The notes beneath the pieces are model-generated. The model saw only the letters and a program-made list of their open reading frames with translations. It did no database searches and was not told the origin of the DNA. The position numbers were made by a program, and so were the translations under genes. Shown here one piece after another: positions 48,570 through 57,307 of a stretch of DNA of 64,000 nt (position 1 is the stretch's first letter; every line of letters begins with the position of its first letter). Origin of the DNA: Neptunicoccus cionae (GTDB taxonomy: Bacteria; Pseudomonadota; Alphaproteobacteria; Rhodobacterales; Rhodobacteraceae); the NCBI RefSeq assembly GCF_002860325.1, contig NZ_PKOJ01000008.1, positions 62,001 to 126,000 of the forward strand. The letters run 5' to 3'.

Positions 48570-49973
48570 ATGAAGCATTTTCCGATCTTTGTGAATCTTG
48601 TGAACCAGCGGGTTTTGCTGGCTGGCGGCGGCGAAACGGCGGTGGCAAAGCTGCGGCTGATCCTCAAGACCGAAGCCGAGGTTCACGTCTTTGCGCCGGA
48701 AGCGGTAGAGCTGATTGAAAGCTGGGCCAAAGCGGATCGCATCACACTGCACCGCCGCAATATGCAGGCGGACGACGTGGATGGCGCACGTCTGGTTTAC
48801 GCAGCGCAGGACGATGACGCAGCGGACGCGCGTGTAGCAGCATTGGGTCGCGCGGGCGGTGCGCTGGTAAATATCGTGGACAACCTGCAAGACAGCCAGT
48901 TCATCACCCCCGCTATTGTAGACCGTGATCCGGTCACGGTTGCCATCGGCACCGAAGGCGCGGCACCGGTTCTCGCCCGTCACATCAAGGCACAGGTGGA
49001 AGAGGCCCTGCCCCCGTCCCTTGGCGCACTTGCGCGTCTGGGACAGGCGTTTCGCAGCGCGGTCGAGGTTCTTCCTATGGGCCGCAAGCGGCGGGATTTC
49101 TGGTCGCGGTTTTACTTCGAGCGCGGGCCAAAGGCGCTGACGTCCGGCGGCGAACAGGCCGTTCGCACAGAGTTGAAAGACCTGCTGGCGCAGACAATCG
49201 CGGCCAAACGAAGTGCGGGACGCGTCGATCTGGTGGGTGCTGGTCCGGGGGATGCGGAGCTGCTGACCCTTCGGGCACGCAAACTGCTGCATGAGGCAGA
49301 CGTTGTGCTGCACGACCAGATGGTCACCGGCGAAATTCTGGAGCTGGCGCGGCGCGAAGCCATTGTCGTTGAAACCGGCAAACGGGGCTTTGGCGAAAGC
49401 TGGTCGCAGGCGGACATCAACGATCTGATGATTTCCCATGCGGCGCAGGGCCACCATGTGGTGCGGCTGAAATCCGGTGATCCGGCGATGTTTGCGCGGC
49501 TGGACGAAGAAATGGATGCGCTTGATGCGGCGGGTGTGGACTGGGCGGTTGTCCCGGGCATCACGGCAGCGTCGGCGGCGGCTGCGGGGGCTGGACTGTC
49601 CCTGACGCAAAGGGGGCGCAATTCTGCGCTGAAGTTCCTGACTGCCCATGATGTGAACGGCTTTGCGGATCAGGACTGGCGCGATCTGGCCAAACCGGAT
49701 GCGGTGGCCGCAGTCTATATGGGCAAGAAAGCGGCGAGCTTCCTGCGCGGGCGTCTGATGATGCACGGCGCAAACGGCGAAACACCTGTGACGGTTGTCG
49801 AAAACGCCTCCCGCGCGAACCAGCGCATTTTGCAGGCAACCCTGTTGACCCTGCCAGAAATCCTCAACGCCTCGGATGTGTCCGGTCCCGCAGTCATGCT
49901 GCTGGGTCTGGCACCGCGGGCGGCAGCGCAAGTGGCGCTTGACCTTGATATTGACGAAATGGAGCAAGCCTGA
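48570..49973 (+). CDS. cysG: Siroheme synthase CysG
   Basis: CysG makes siroheme, the cofactor of sulfite reductase, from uroporphyrinogen III. The 467-residue protein joins an N-terminal NAD-dependent dehydrogenase/ferrochelatase part (RVLLAGGGETAVAKLRLIL near 14-32) to a C-terminal uroporphyrinogen-III methyltransferase (VDLVGAGPGDAELLTLRARK near 218, VVPGITAASAAAAGAGL near 328-344). I chose the ATG at 48570 (MKHFPIFVNL), the family start; one 20 codons upstream has no ribosome site. The stop overlaps the next start in TGATG. Confidence 0.94.
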   Translation: MKHFPIFVNLVNQRVLLAGGGETAVAKLRLILKTEAEVHVFAPEAVELIESWAKADRITLHRRNMQADDVDGARLVYAAQDDDAADARVAALGRAGGALVNIVDNLQDSQFITPAIVDRDPVTVAIGTEGAAPVLARHIKAQVEEALPPSLGALARLGQAFRSAVEVLPMGRKRRDFWSRFYFERGPKALTSGGEQAVRTELKDLLAQTIAAKRSAGRVDLVGAGPGDAELLTLRARKLLHEADVVLHDQMVTGEILELARREAIVVETGKRGFGESWSQADINDLMISHAAQGHHVVRLKSGDPAMFARLDEEMDALDAAGVDWAVVPGITAASAAAAGAGLSLTQRGRNSALKFLTAHDVNGFADQDWRDLAKPDAVAAVYMGKKAASFLRGRLMMHGANGETPVTVVENASRANQRILQATLLTLPEILNASDVSGPAVMLLGLAPRAAAQVALDLDIDEMEQA

Positions 49974-50275
49974 TGGCCAAGAAATTTACCCCGAAGGTTC
50001 TGACCGCAAACCACCTTCTGTCCGGTGATGTGATCTACTGGGACGAAAAAGGCGATTGGGTGGGTGCCTTTGAAGACGCGCTTTATCTCGACACTGAAAA
50101 ACTGGCGAACCACGTGCTGACCCTTGCGGAGAAGCAGCAGGATGTGATCGTCGGCCCTTACCTCGCGGATGCGGCCCTTGGCCCTGACGACAAACCGATG
50201 CCGGCCCATTTCCGCGAAACATTTCGCATGACCGGACCTAGCAATTACCACCACGGCAAGCAAGCGGAGGCATAA
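49973..50275 (+). CDS. DUF2849 protein of the sulfite reduction operon
   Basis: The 100-residue protein begins KKFTPKVLTANHLLSGDVIYW and has a GDWVGAFEDALYLDTEK segment, both marks of DUF2849. The family is found almost only between cysG and the sulfite/nitrite reductase gene in alphaproteobacteria. It is thought to assist sulfite reduction, but its action is not established. It overlaps cysG by one base and is 3 bases before cysI. Confidence 0.87.
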   Translation: MAKKFTPKVLTANHLLSGDVIYWDEKGDWVGAFEDALYLDTEKLANHVLTLAEKQQDVIVGPYLADAALGPDDKPMPAHFRETFRMTGPSNYHHGKQAEA

Positions 50276-50278
50276 ACC

Positions 50279-51946
50279 ATGTATTCCTACAGCCAGTTTG
50301 ACAAAGATTTCATCGCCGAGCGCAACAAACAGTTCCGCGCACAGGTGGAACGGCGTATCGACGGTTCCCTGACAGAAACCGAATTCAAGCCACTGCGGCT
50401 GATGAACGGTCTGTATCTGCAACTGCACGCCTATATGCTGCGGGTGGCCATTCCTTATGGCACACTCCGGTCTTCCCAGATGCGCCAGTTGGCCATGATT
50501 GCCGAGAAATTCGACAAGGGCTACGGGCATTTTACCACGCGCCAGAATATCCAGTTCAACTGGCCCAAGCTGCGGGATGTGCCTGATATCCTCGACGCGC
50601 TGGCAGAGGTAGAGATGCACGCCATCCAGACCTCCGGCAACTGCGTGCGCAACGTGACCTCGGACCATTTTGCCGGTGCCGCTGCGGATGAGATCGAAGA
50701 CCCCCGCCCCACCGCCGAACTGCTGCGCCAGTGGTCCACCGACCACCCTGAATTCGCTTTTCTGGGGCGCAAGTTCAAGATTGCCGTGGTCGGCTCCGAA
50801 ACCGACCGCGCTGTGACCAAAGCCCATGACATCGGCTTGCGCATGGTGCGCGGTGCGGATGGCGAAGCCGGTTACGAAGTGATCGTTGGTGGTGGTCTGG
50901 GCCGCACACCCATGGTGGGCAAGGTCATCCGTGACTTCCTGCCAGCCGAAGACCTGCTGCCTTATGTGGAAAGCATCCTTCAGGTTTATAACCGTCTGGG
51001 ACGGCGCGATAACAAATATAAGGCGCGGATCAAGATCACCGTGCATGAAAACGGGCTCGATGTGATCCGCGACGAGGTGGAAAAAGCCTTTGTTCTGCAA
51101 CGGCAGGCTTTTGGGGGCTATGATCAGGAGCTGTACGCTTCGATCAAGGAAGCCTTCGCGCCGCCTGCCTTTATTGACGCGCCACTGGATGCTTTTTACG
51201 CCGCACAGAATGCCGATGCGTCCTTCCGCTCTTTTGTGGATACCAATCTGGCGGAGCACAAGAACCCCGATTACGCCATCGTGACCATTTCGACCAAGGC
51301 ACACGGCAAGACACCGGGCGATGCGACAGCGGATCAGATGCGCGTGATGGCGGATCTGGCCGAAACATACGGCCATGACGAGTTGCGTATCAGCCACGAG
51401 CAGAACGTGATCCTGCCCCATGTCCACAAATCGCACCTGCCCGAAATCTACGCCCGTCTGCGCGAAGCCGGTCTGGCCACGGCCAATATCGGACTGATTT
51501 CCGATATTATCGCCTGCCCCGGCATGGACTACTGTGCTTTGGCAACTGCGCGCTCAATTCCTGTGGCACAACAGATCGCCACACGCTTTGACGAGCTGAA
51601 GCTGGAGCATGACATCGGTGCGCTGAAGATCAAGATTTCAGGCTGCATCAATGCCTGTGGCCACCACCACGTGGGTCACATCGGCATTCTGGGTCTGGAT
51701 CGGGCCGGTGTTGAAAACTACCAGATCACGCTTGGCGGGGATCATACGGAAACCGCTGCAATCGGTGAACGTGCCGGACCGGGGTTCGCCTATGACGAGA
51801 TTGTTCCTGCAATCGAGCGCCTGATCCACGGGTATCTCGACCTGCGCAGCAGCGCCGATGAGACCTTTATCGAAACCTACCGCCGTTTGGGGGCCGCACC
51901 GTTCAAGGCTGTGCTTTATCCCGCCGAACAAATCGCAGCCGAATAG
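50279..51946 (+). CDS. cysI: Assimilatory sulfite reductase hemoprotein (nitrite/sulfite reductase family)
   Basis: This enzyme reduces sulfite to sulfide by six electrons at a coupled siroheme and 4Fe-4S centre. The 555-residue protein has the N-terminal half-domain with FTTRQNIQFNWPKL near 82-95 and the cluster cysteines in ACPGMDYCALATARS near 411-425 and SGCINACGHHHVGHIG near 455-470. The ferredoxin-type nitrite reductase branch has the same motifs; the operon context points to sulfite. No CysJ flavoprotein lies near. Confidence 0.92.
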   Translation: MYSYSQFDKDFIAERNKQFRAQVERRIDGSLTETEFKPLRLMNGLYLQLHAYMLRVAIPYGTLRSSQMRQLAMIAEKFDKGYGHFTTRQNIQFNWPKLRDVPDILDALAEVEMHAIQTSGNCVRNVTSDHFAGAAADEIEDPRPTAELLRQWSTDHPEFAFLGRKFKIAVVGSETDRAVTKAHDIGLRMVRGADGEAGYEVIVGGGLGRTPMVGKVIRDFLPAEDLLPYVESILQVYNRLGRRDNKYKARIKITVHENGLDVIRDEVEKAFVLQRQAFGGYDQELYASIKEAFAPPAFIDAPLDAFYAAQNADASFRSFVDTNLAEHKNPDYAIVTISTKAHGKTPGDATADQMRVMADLAETYGHDELRISHEQNVILPHVHKSHLPEIYARLREAGLATANIGLISDIIACPGMDYCALATARSIPVAQQIATRFDELKLEHDIGALKIKISGCINACGHHHVGHIGILGLDRAGVENYQITLGGDHTETAAIGERAGPGFAYDEIVPAIERLIHGYLDLRSSADETFIETYRRLGAAPFKAVLYPAEQIAAE

Positions 51947-51958
51947 GAGACGCACGCC

Positions 51959-52696
51959 ATGCCATTAGAAGCCGCTTATCTGACTGTTCCCGAACGTGTA
52001 GAGATGCTGAACTCCAGCTATCGCCACCATGCTGCAATTCCCGTGCTGACCGAGGCGCTGAACGATCCCCTTCTGGGGAACGTGGCGCTGGTGTCCTCTT
52101 TCGGGGCTGAATCGGTTGTTCTGTTGCATATGGTTGCCACCATCAAACCGGAAACGCCGGTGGTGATGATCGACACCGAAATGCTGTTTCCCGAAACGCT
52201 CGACTATCAGGCCGAAGTGGCCGAAAAGCTGGGCCTGAAAAACATGCGCATTGTGCGGGCGGATGCTGCGGCTGTGGCTGCGGCGGATCCTGATGGAACC
52301 CTTCACCAGACAGCGCCGGATGCCTGCTGTTCGCTGCGCAAGACCGAACCCCTGCAAAAGGCACTGGGCGATTATGACGCATGGATTACGGGACGCAAAC
52401 GGTTCCAAAGCGGCCAGCGTGCGGTATTGGACCTGTTCGAGAGCGAAGACGACATCCGCATCAAGATCAACCCGCTGGCCCACTGGCGCCAGCAGGATCT
52501 GATCGCCTATATGGAAAATAACGCCCTGCCCCGCCATCCGCTGGTGGCCAAAGGCTATCCGTCGATCGGCTGTGCCCCCTGCACCACGCCGGTCGGCCGC
52601 AATGAAGATCCCCGCTCGGGCCGTTGGCGCGGGCAGGACAAGGTCGAATGTGGCATCCACTTCGGCGCAGATGGCAAGATCGTCAGAGGAGCCTGA
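51959..52696 (+). CDS. cysH: Adenylyl-sulfate (APS) reductase, 4Fe-4S type
   Basis: The enzyme reduces APS to sulfite with thioredoxin. The 245-residue protein has the pyrophosphate loop SSFGAESVVLLHM near 47, cluster cysteines C123-C124 (DACCSLRKTEPL) and C205/C208 (GCAPCTTP), and the catalytic C231 in ECGIHFG. The CC...CxxC pattern marks APS reductases that carry a 4Fe-4S cluster, as opposed to the PAPS enzyme of E. coli. GGAGACG precedes the ATG. Confidence 0.93.
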   Translation: MPLEAAYLTVPERVEMLNSSYRHHAAIPVLTEALNDPLLGNVALVSSFGAESVVLLHMVATIKPETPVVMIDTEMLFPETLDYQAEVAEKLGLKNMRIVRADAAAVAAADPDGTLHQTAPDACCSLRKTEPLQKALGDYDAWITGRKRFQSGQRAVLDLFESEDDIRIKINPLAHWRQQDLIAYMENNALPRHPLVAKGYPSIGCAPCTTPVGRNEDPRSGRWRGQDKVECGIHFGADGKIVRGA

Positions 52697-52699
52697 GGC

Positions 52700-53137
52700 A
52701 TGACGCATACAGTACTTATTCAGGACAGCGGCTTTGTTCAGGACGACTGGACAGGCCCGCTTCTCGACTGGGATGTGGCGACACAGGGCGGCGCTGAACC
52801 CAAGCGCGGTTACGGGTTGGATGTACCAAACACCGTGACCGCCCAGCAGTTGCAGCCCTATTTCGATACCGTGGGCATGATCCGCATTTTCTTTCCAAAC
52901 GCCCATGACGGGCGCGGCTTCACCATTGCCCGCACCGCCCGTCTGCTCGGCTATAAGGGACGCTTGCGCGCCTATGGCCATGTGATTGCAGATCAATACG
53001 CCATGGCGCGGCGTGTGGGCTTTGATGAGGTGGAAATCGAACAGAGCATCGCCAACCGCCAGCCCGAAGACCAGTGGCTCGCCCGCGCCAACTGGACCGA
53101 ACACCGCTACCTAAACAGGTTGCAAAAATCAGCATAA
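52700..53137 (+). CDS. DUF934 protein
   Basis: The 145-residue protein has the DUF934 core: a central DGRGFTIARTARLLGYKG (about 74-91), followed by YGHVIADQYAMARRVGFDEV. The family follows cysH in alpha- and betaproteobacterial sulfur operons and is presumed to help sulfite reduction; its mechanism is unknown. It begins 3 bases after cysH. Confidence 0.88.
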   Translation: MTHTVLIQDSGFVQDDWTGPLLDWDVATQGGAEPKRGYGLDVPNTVTAQQLQPYFDTVGMIRIFFPNAHDGRGFTIARTARLLGYKGRLRAYGHVIADQYAMARRVGFDEVEIEQSIANRQPEDQWLARANWTEHRYLNRLQKSA

Positions 53138-53180
53138 TTGTTATTACACTAACAATTGACCTTTCGACAGGAATACGACA

Positions 53181-54017
53181 ATGACGGATCAGAATCCTAT
53201 TACCACGACCGAGGCCAAGCCTGTGCCAGTTCTTCCCGACGCCCAGACCGTCACTAAAGTTACCCATTACACCGACCGGCTGTTCTCGTTTCGCGTGACC
53301 CGTCCGGCCAGCCTGCGCTTCCGCTCGGGCGAGTTTGTAATGATCGGGCTCATGGGCGATCCCGATCCGAAAACCGGCAAGCAGAAACCCCTGCTGCGGG
53401 CTTATTCCATCGCTTCCCCAAGCTGGGACGACGAACTGGAGTTCTATTCCATCAAGGTGCAGGATGGTCCACTGACATCCAAGCTGCAAAACATTCAGGT
53501 TGGCGACGAAGTGATTGTGCGCCCCAAACCCGTGGGAACGCTGGTTCTGGATGCGCTGCTACCTGCCAAACGGATGTATTTCATCGCCACAGGCACCGGC
53601 ATCGCGCCATTTGCTTCGCTGATCCGCGATCCCGACCTGTATGAGCGCTATGACGAAGTGATCCTCTGCCACACCTGTCGTGAAACCGCAGAGCTGAAAT
53701 ACGGCGCGGATCTGGTAGCCTCCCTTTCTGATGATCCCCTGATCGGTGAAGTTGTTGGCGACAAGCTGAAGTACTTCCCGACCACCACACAAGAGCCAAG
53801 CGCACGTATGGGTCGGATCACCCATCTGTTGAAAGATGGTGAAGTGGCCAAGGAATTCGGCCTGCCGCCTCTCAACCCGGAAACAGACCGTTTGATGGTC
53901 TGTGGTTCTATGGGGTTGAACGTGGACATCAAAGCCATCTGCGAGGCCGCTGGCATGACCGAAGGTTCCAACAGCCAGCCAGCCGAATTTGTGGTCGAGA
54001 AAGCCTTCGTCGGCTAA
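53181..54017 (+). CDS. fpr: Ferredoxin/flavodoxin-NADP(+) reductase
   Basis: This FAD enzyme moves electrons between NADPH and ferredoxin or flavodoxin. The 278-residue protein has the FAD motif RAYSIASPSWDDELEFYSIK (near 74-93), the NADP-binding FIATGTGIAPFASLIRDP near 134-151, and the C-terminal ...VVEKAFVG ending. As the last gene of the cys operon it is a plausible electron source for CysI. GACAGGAATACGACA precedes the ATG. Confidence 0.93.
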   Translation: MTDQNPITTTEAKPVPVLPDAQTVTKVTHYTDRLFSFRVTRPASLRFRSGEFVMIGLMGDPDPKTGKQKPLLRAYSIASPSWDDELEFYSIKVQDGPLTSKLQNIQVGDEVIVRPKPVGTLVLDALLPAKRMYFIATGTGIAPFASLIRDPDLYERYDEVILCHTCRETAELKYGADLVASLSDDPLIGEVVGDKLKYFPTTTQEPSARMGRITHLLKDGEVAKEFGLPPLNPETDRLMVCGSMGLNVDIKAICEAAGMTEGSNSQPAEFVVEKAFVG

Positions 54018-54043
54018 CTCAACGCGTGCCGACAGACAGGAAG

Positions 54044-54068
54044 AAAGCCCCCTTCGCGGGGGCTTTTT
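54044..54068 (+). terminator. Intrinsic terminator of the cys-fpr operon
   Basis: AAAGCCCCC pairs with GGGGGCTTT across a five-base loop (54044-54052 with 54058-54066), followed by further Ts. It lies about 27 bases after the fpr stop. Confidence 0.9.
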
Positions 54069-54417
54069 GCATTTCGGGGCAAAAAGTTTCTACAGAACAG
54101 CCCGGAATTTCGTTGCAATATCTGTTACATTACCGCTACCCCGCTTGTGTCCGGACGACGGGCCAACGGGCATTTGCCGTTAGTTCCCCCCAATCGTGAA
54201 TTTCTAAAACTCTATATACTTCAGACCCTTACCCCCCTCTCAACCCACCTCTCCCAGGCCAAACCTTCCCCTATGGGAATGTTACAATCGCTGAACTACG
54301 TGTTATACACATCCATGTGAGTAGCTATTGATGACCCTGCTTGGCTACGCTCATTCTACCGCATCTTGGAGGTCTTCGACGGTGCGGCTTAAAGTTTACG
54401 ACAGAGAGGAACCTTAC
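54069..54417. other. Gene-free region upstream of the bufferin operon
   Basis: No gene is convincing in this roughly 350-base stretch between the fpr terminator and the bufferin precursor. It should hold the operon promoter. A weak sigma-70-like pair TTACAA (54282) and TTATAC (54303) with 15-base spacing is the best I can see. In other bacteria such operons use ECF sigma factors; I cannot identify a convincing ECF motif. The ribosome site is GAGAGGA (54403-54409). Confidence 0.5.
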
Positions 54418-54720
54418 ATGTCAAATACAGTTAAAACACTCGCCGTTGCTTCTGCAGTTGCAGCCGCAGTTGTGTCCCATGCCAACACTGCCTCTGCGCA
54501 ATCCAAAGAAAAATGCTACGGTGTTTCCCTTGCCGGTCAGAACGGCTGCGCCGCTGGTCCGGGTACATCCTGCGCCGGTACATCCACTGTAGATTACCAA
54601 GGCAACGCATGGTCGCTGGTGGATGCTGGCACATGCACCGAAATCAAATTGCCCGAAATGGCAGACGGCACAGCCCGCACCGGTTCTACCGAAGCTCTGG
54701 AACGTGATCTGCCAAGCTGA
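54418..54720 (+). CDS. bufA1: Bufferin precursor (DUF2282, BufA1-type)
   Basis: The 100-residue protein has a signal peptide ending TASA (cut after A27) and a short mature part with four cysteines, C33 (EKCYGV), C44 (QNGC), C52 ([17 protein letters not shown]) and C73 (AGTC). This is the DUF2282 pattern. In Caulobacter such peptides, called bufferins, are cysteine-modified, exported peptides that bind copper; the central cysteines are the ones reported to be changed to thiooxazoles. The start at 54418 follows GAGAGGA. It heads a four-gene operon with the modifying enzyme, and copper sequestration is the inferred role here. Confidence 0.88.
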   Translation: MSNTVKTLAVASAVAAAVVSHANTASAQSKEKCYGVSLAGQNGCAAGPGTSCAGTSTVDYQGNAWSLVDAGTCTEIKLPEMADGTARTGSTEALERDLPS

Positions 54721-54804
54721 TCAGCCCCCACAAAACAGGGTGTTGGCCGCAAATACGGCCGACACCCTTCTATCGAACACCCGCAAACACAGGGGATTTC
54801 CAAA

Positions 54805-55677
54805 ATGCTGGACACACAGTCAAACAGACCGGATCAGGTGCCAAACCGCGCCGGAGTCGGCTTCAAGGCACAACATCTGGACGGCATTCTGCAAAACCCC
54901 GAAAGCATCGGCTGGATTGAAATCCACGCCGAGAACTATATGGGTGACGGGGGCCGCCCGATCGCACAACTCCGCCACCTGAGAGAGCGTTTTCCAGTGT
55001 CCTGCCACGGTGTCGGCCTGTCTATCGGGGCGGAAGGGCCGCTTGATGTGGATCACCTCAACCGCTTGAAAAAGCTGGTAGACTGGCTGCAGCCCGGGCT
55101 TTTTTCCGAACATCTCGCATGGTCTACCCACGACAGCCATTTCCTGAATGATCTTCTGCCTGTGCCCTATACGCAGGCCACCGTGGACCGCGTGGTCGCG
55201 CACATAGATCAGGTTCAGGACACGGTCGGGCGACAAATGTTGCTCGAAAATCCCTCCACCTACGTCGCATTCGAAGAGAGCGACCGCTCCGAGATCGACT
55301 TCCTGCAAGAAGTGGCGCAGCGGTCCGGCTGCGGCCTGTTACTTGACGTGAACAACGTCTTTGTATCCGCAACCAACCAGAACTATTCCCCCGAGGGGTA
55401 CATTGACGCCTTCCCGACCCATCTGGTGGGAGAATTGCACCTTGGCGGCCACGAGCAGGATGCTGATGATTTTGGCGCGACCCTCCTGATCGACAGCCAT
55501 TCCCGTCCCGTGGTGGATCCGGTCTGGGCACTTTACGAATATACACTCGCCAAAGCCGGTCCCCGCCCGACCCTTATCGAATGGGATAATGATATTCCCG
55601 AATGGGACGTTCTGGCGAATGAGGCCGCGCGCGCAGACCGGTTGCTCTCTGCCGCACCGGCAGCAAGGGCGAACTGA
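54805..55677 (+). CDS. bufB: DUF692 multinuclear non-haem iron oxidase (BufB, MNIO)
   Basis: MNIO enzymes use an iron cluster and oxygen to modify cysteine or other residues of precursor peptides. The 290-residue TIM-barrel protein shows the expected ligand pattern: H68 (SCHGVGLS), H103 (SEHLAW), E149 (LLENPST), D181 with N183-N184 (LLLDVNN), H212 and H216 (LHLGGH), D230/H232 (IDSHSRPV) and E259 (LIEWDND). No substitution of a ligand is apparent. The predicted substrate is the DUF2282 peptide 84 bases upstream. It overlaps the partner gene by one base. Confidence 0.92.
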   Translation: MLDTQSNRPDQVPNRAGVGFKAQHLDGILQNPESIGWIEIHAENYMGDGGRPIAQLRHLRERFPVSCHGVGLSIGAEGPLDVDHLNRLKKLVDWLQPGLFSEHLAWSTHDSHFLNDLLPVPYTQATVDRVVAHIDQVQDTVGRQMLLENPSTYVAFEESDRSEIDFLQEVAQRSGCGLLLDVNNVFVSATNQNYSPEGYIDAFPTHLVGELHLGGHEQDADDFGATLLIDSHSRPVVDPVWALYEYTLAKAGPRPTLIEWDNDIPEWDVLANEAARADRLLSAAPAARAN

Positions 55678-56423
55678 TGGCCGTGCAATCCCGATTTGCA
55701 CAGGCGCTGCTTGATCCGGCGCACCCCGTACCGGACGGGCTGATTGATCCGCTCGGCCGCCCTGCGGGGAAGCGGTTTAACGTCTATCGCAACAATGTAG
55801 TGGTCAGCCTGATGGATGCGATGGAGACAGCCTTTCCGGTAATCCGCAAATTGATCGGGGCTGAAAACTTCCGCAATCTGGCTGGACTTTATGTACGCCA
55901 GCACCCGCCAACGACGCCTTTGCTGATGTTCTATGGCACTGATTTTCCCGATTTTCTGGACAATTTCGCGCCGCTGGCCCATGTACCCTACCTGCCGGAT
56001 GTGGCGCGGTTGGAACTGGCAAGACGCAAATCCTATCATGCCACCGATGCAACGCCCGTGCCTGCCGACGCCCTGTCACAGATTGCACCCGACCGGCTGA
56101 TGCAATTGCGTCTGACGCTTGCACCTGCCATGCAGATCATCCCGAGCCGCTATCCCGTTGTCGGAATTTGGGAGTATAACATGACGCCGGATGCGCCGCA
56201 GCCGCCAGCCGAGGCACAGACCGCGCTCATCACCCGACCTGCGCTCGATTTGCAGATGCAGCTCGTTTCACCCGCAATGGCTGCCTTTCTTGGTGCCCTC
56301 CATCAGGGTGAGCCACTCGACACCGCTTTTGACACCGCAAGCGCCCAAGACAGCGCCTTCGATCTTACCGCCGGAATTGTGCTTTTACTGCAATCCGACC
56401 TGATCGTTGAAATACACCTGTAA
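55677..56423 (+). CDS. bufC: DUF2063 partner protein (BufC)
   Basis: The 248-residue protein has an N-terminal DUF2063 domain at about 5-95 (RFNVYRNNVVVSLMDAMETA, FPVIRKLIGAENFRNLA), followed by a less conserved C-terminal part with a PYLPDVARLELARRKSYHA motif. In related systems this protein is needed with the MNIO to modify the precursor and is thought to present it to the enzyme. Despite the family label of putative DNA-binding domain, the operon position indicates a RiPP recognition role. GATGG overlap with bufB suggests coupled translation. Confidence 0.88.
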   Translation: MAVQSRFAQALLDPAHPVPDGLIDPLGRPAGKRFNVYRNNVVVSLMDAMETAFPVIRKLIGAENFRNLAGLYVRQHPPTTPLLMFYGTDFPDFLDNFAPLAHVPYLPDVARLELARRKSYHATDATPVPADALSQIAPDRLMQLRLTLAPAMQIIPSRYPVVGIWEYNMTPDAPQPPAEAQTALITRPALDLQMQLVSPAMAAFLGALHQGEPLDTAFDTASAQDSAFDLTAGIVLLLQSDLIVEIHL

Positions 56424-56433
56424 AGGAAACTCC

Positions 56434-57027
56434 ATGACTGCTGCACTTTCTCTCTACAACTCTATCATGGACTCTGTTTTGCGTGCTGTGGAAGGCTGGC
56501 TTTTGCCAAGTTTTGCCCGTTTTGCCTTTGCGGCGGTTCTCTTGTGGTATTTCTGGCAGTCCGCCTTTACCAAAACAGGCGCAGGTTTCTTCGGATTTCT
56601 GTCCCCCACAGAAAACGCCTACATCCAGATTTTCCCCAAATCGTTTGAAGCTGCGGGATATGACATCACACAGATGGGCACCTTTGAATGGCTGGTTGCG
56701 GTGGCAGGGACCTCTGCCGAAATCCTGCTGCCGTTCCTGATCCTGATCGGGCTGTTCACCCGTCTGGCAGCCCTTGGTATGATCGGGTTTGTTGCAGTGC
56801 AGACGATCGTGGATGTCTATGGCCACGGTATCTCCGGCAATACGCTGGGCGCCTGGTTTGACGGTCCATCCGACAGCTTGATCCTTGACCAGCGGCTGAT
56901 GTGGATGGTCCTGTTCGCAGTGCTGTTTGTCAAAGGGGCCGGTCCATTTTCAGTGGACCGGATTTTGACACAAGTAACGAAAACTAAAGGTATTTCTCCT
57001 GAACTGCCTTCGTCCAGCCAAGCGTAA
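56434..57027 (+). CDS. DoxX-family membrane protein of the bufferin operon (BufD)
   Basis: With the start at 56434 (AAAGGAAA upstream) the protein has 197 residues and about four membrane helices, with ARFAFAAVLLWYFWQSAFTK, FEWLVAVAGTSAEILLPFLI and GLFTRLAALGMIGFVAVQ. This is the DoxX layout that ends many DUF692-DUF2063 operons. Its role is unknown; respiratory or redox support is a guess from the DoxX name. The gene end overlaps a convergent ArsC/Spx-like gene by 44 bases. Confidence 0.83.
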   Translation: MTAALSLYNSIMDSVLRAVEGWLLPSFARFAFAAVLLWYFWQSAFTKTGAGFFGFLSPTENAYIQIFPKSFEAAGYDITQMGTFEWLVAVAGTSAEILLPFLILIGLFTRLAALGMIGFVAVQTIVDVYGHGISGNTLGAWFDGPSDSLILDQRLMWMVLFAVLFVKGAGPFSVDRILTQVTKTKGISPELPSSSQA

Positions 57028-57307
57028 GCTCTTCGCCCGCCTCAACCACCGGACGTTTCATCAGGGTCGGGTGCTCCTTCAAAAGTGCCAGAGGATCTCG
57101 CGCACGTTCGGTGCTTTCCAGACCCCGCCAGGTGGTAGAGCGTGTGTTCACCAGATCATCCCCGAAGGTCGCGTAAAACCGCGAGAGGTCCGCGTCACTG
57201 ATCCCGTCGGCCCGCACGTCCACAAAAGCCACTTCCTGCCCTGCATCCCGTAGCGCCTTGAGCGCCTTGCGGCAGGTATCACAGGTTTTCAAACCGTATA
57301 GTTTCAT
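56984..57307 (-). CDS. ArsC/Spx/YffB-family thioredoxin-fold protein
   Basis: The 107-residue protein begins MKLYGLKTCDTCRKALKAL with a C9-x2-C12 pair, and has VNTRSTTWRGLE and HPTLMKRPVVEAG, all marks of the ArsC/Spx family. The members act in redox chemistry or, for some, arsenate reduction; this small YffB-like type has no proven role. The start could also be 57310 (two consecutive ATGs). Its last 44 bases overlap the doxX gene on the other strand. Confidence 0.85.
   Translation of the reverse strand: MKLYGLKTCDTCRKALKALRDAGQEVAFVDVRADGISDADLSRFYATFGDDLVNTRSTTWRGLESTERARDPLALLKEHPTLMKRPVVEAGEELTLGWTKAVQEKYL

Noticed and set aside
49715-51436. A 573-codon reverse-strand frame across cysG, DUF2849 and cysI.
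   Set aside because: It is antisense to three well-supported genes and shows no motif; long shadows are common in this codon usage.
51965-53104. A 379-codon reverse-strand frame opposite cysH and DUF934.
   Set aside because: It is antisense to two clear genes and has no recognisable features.
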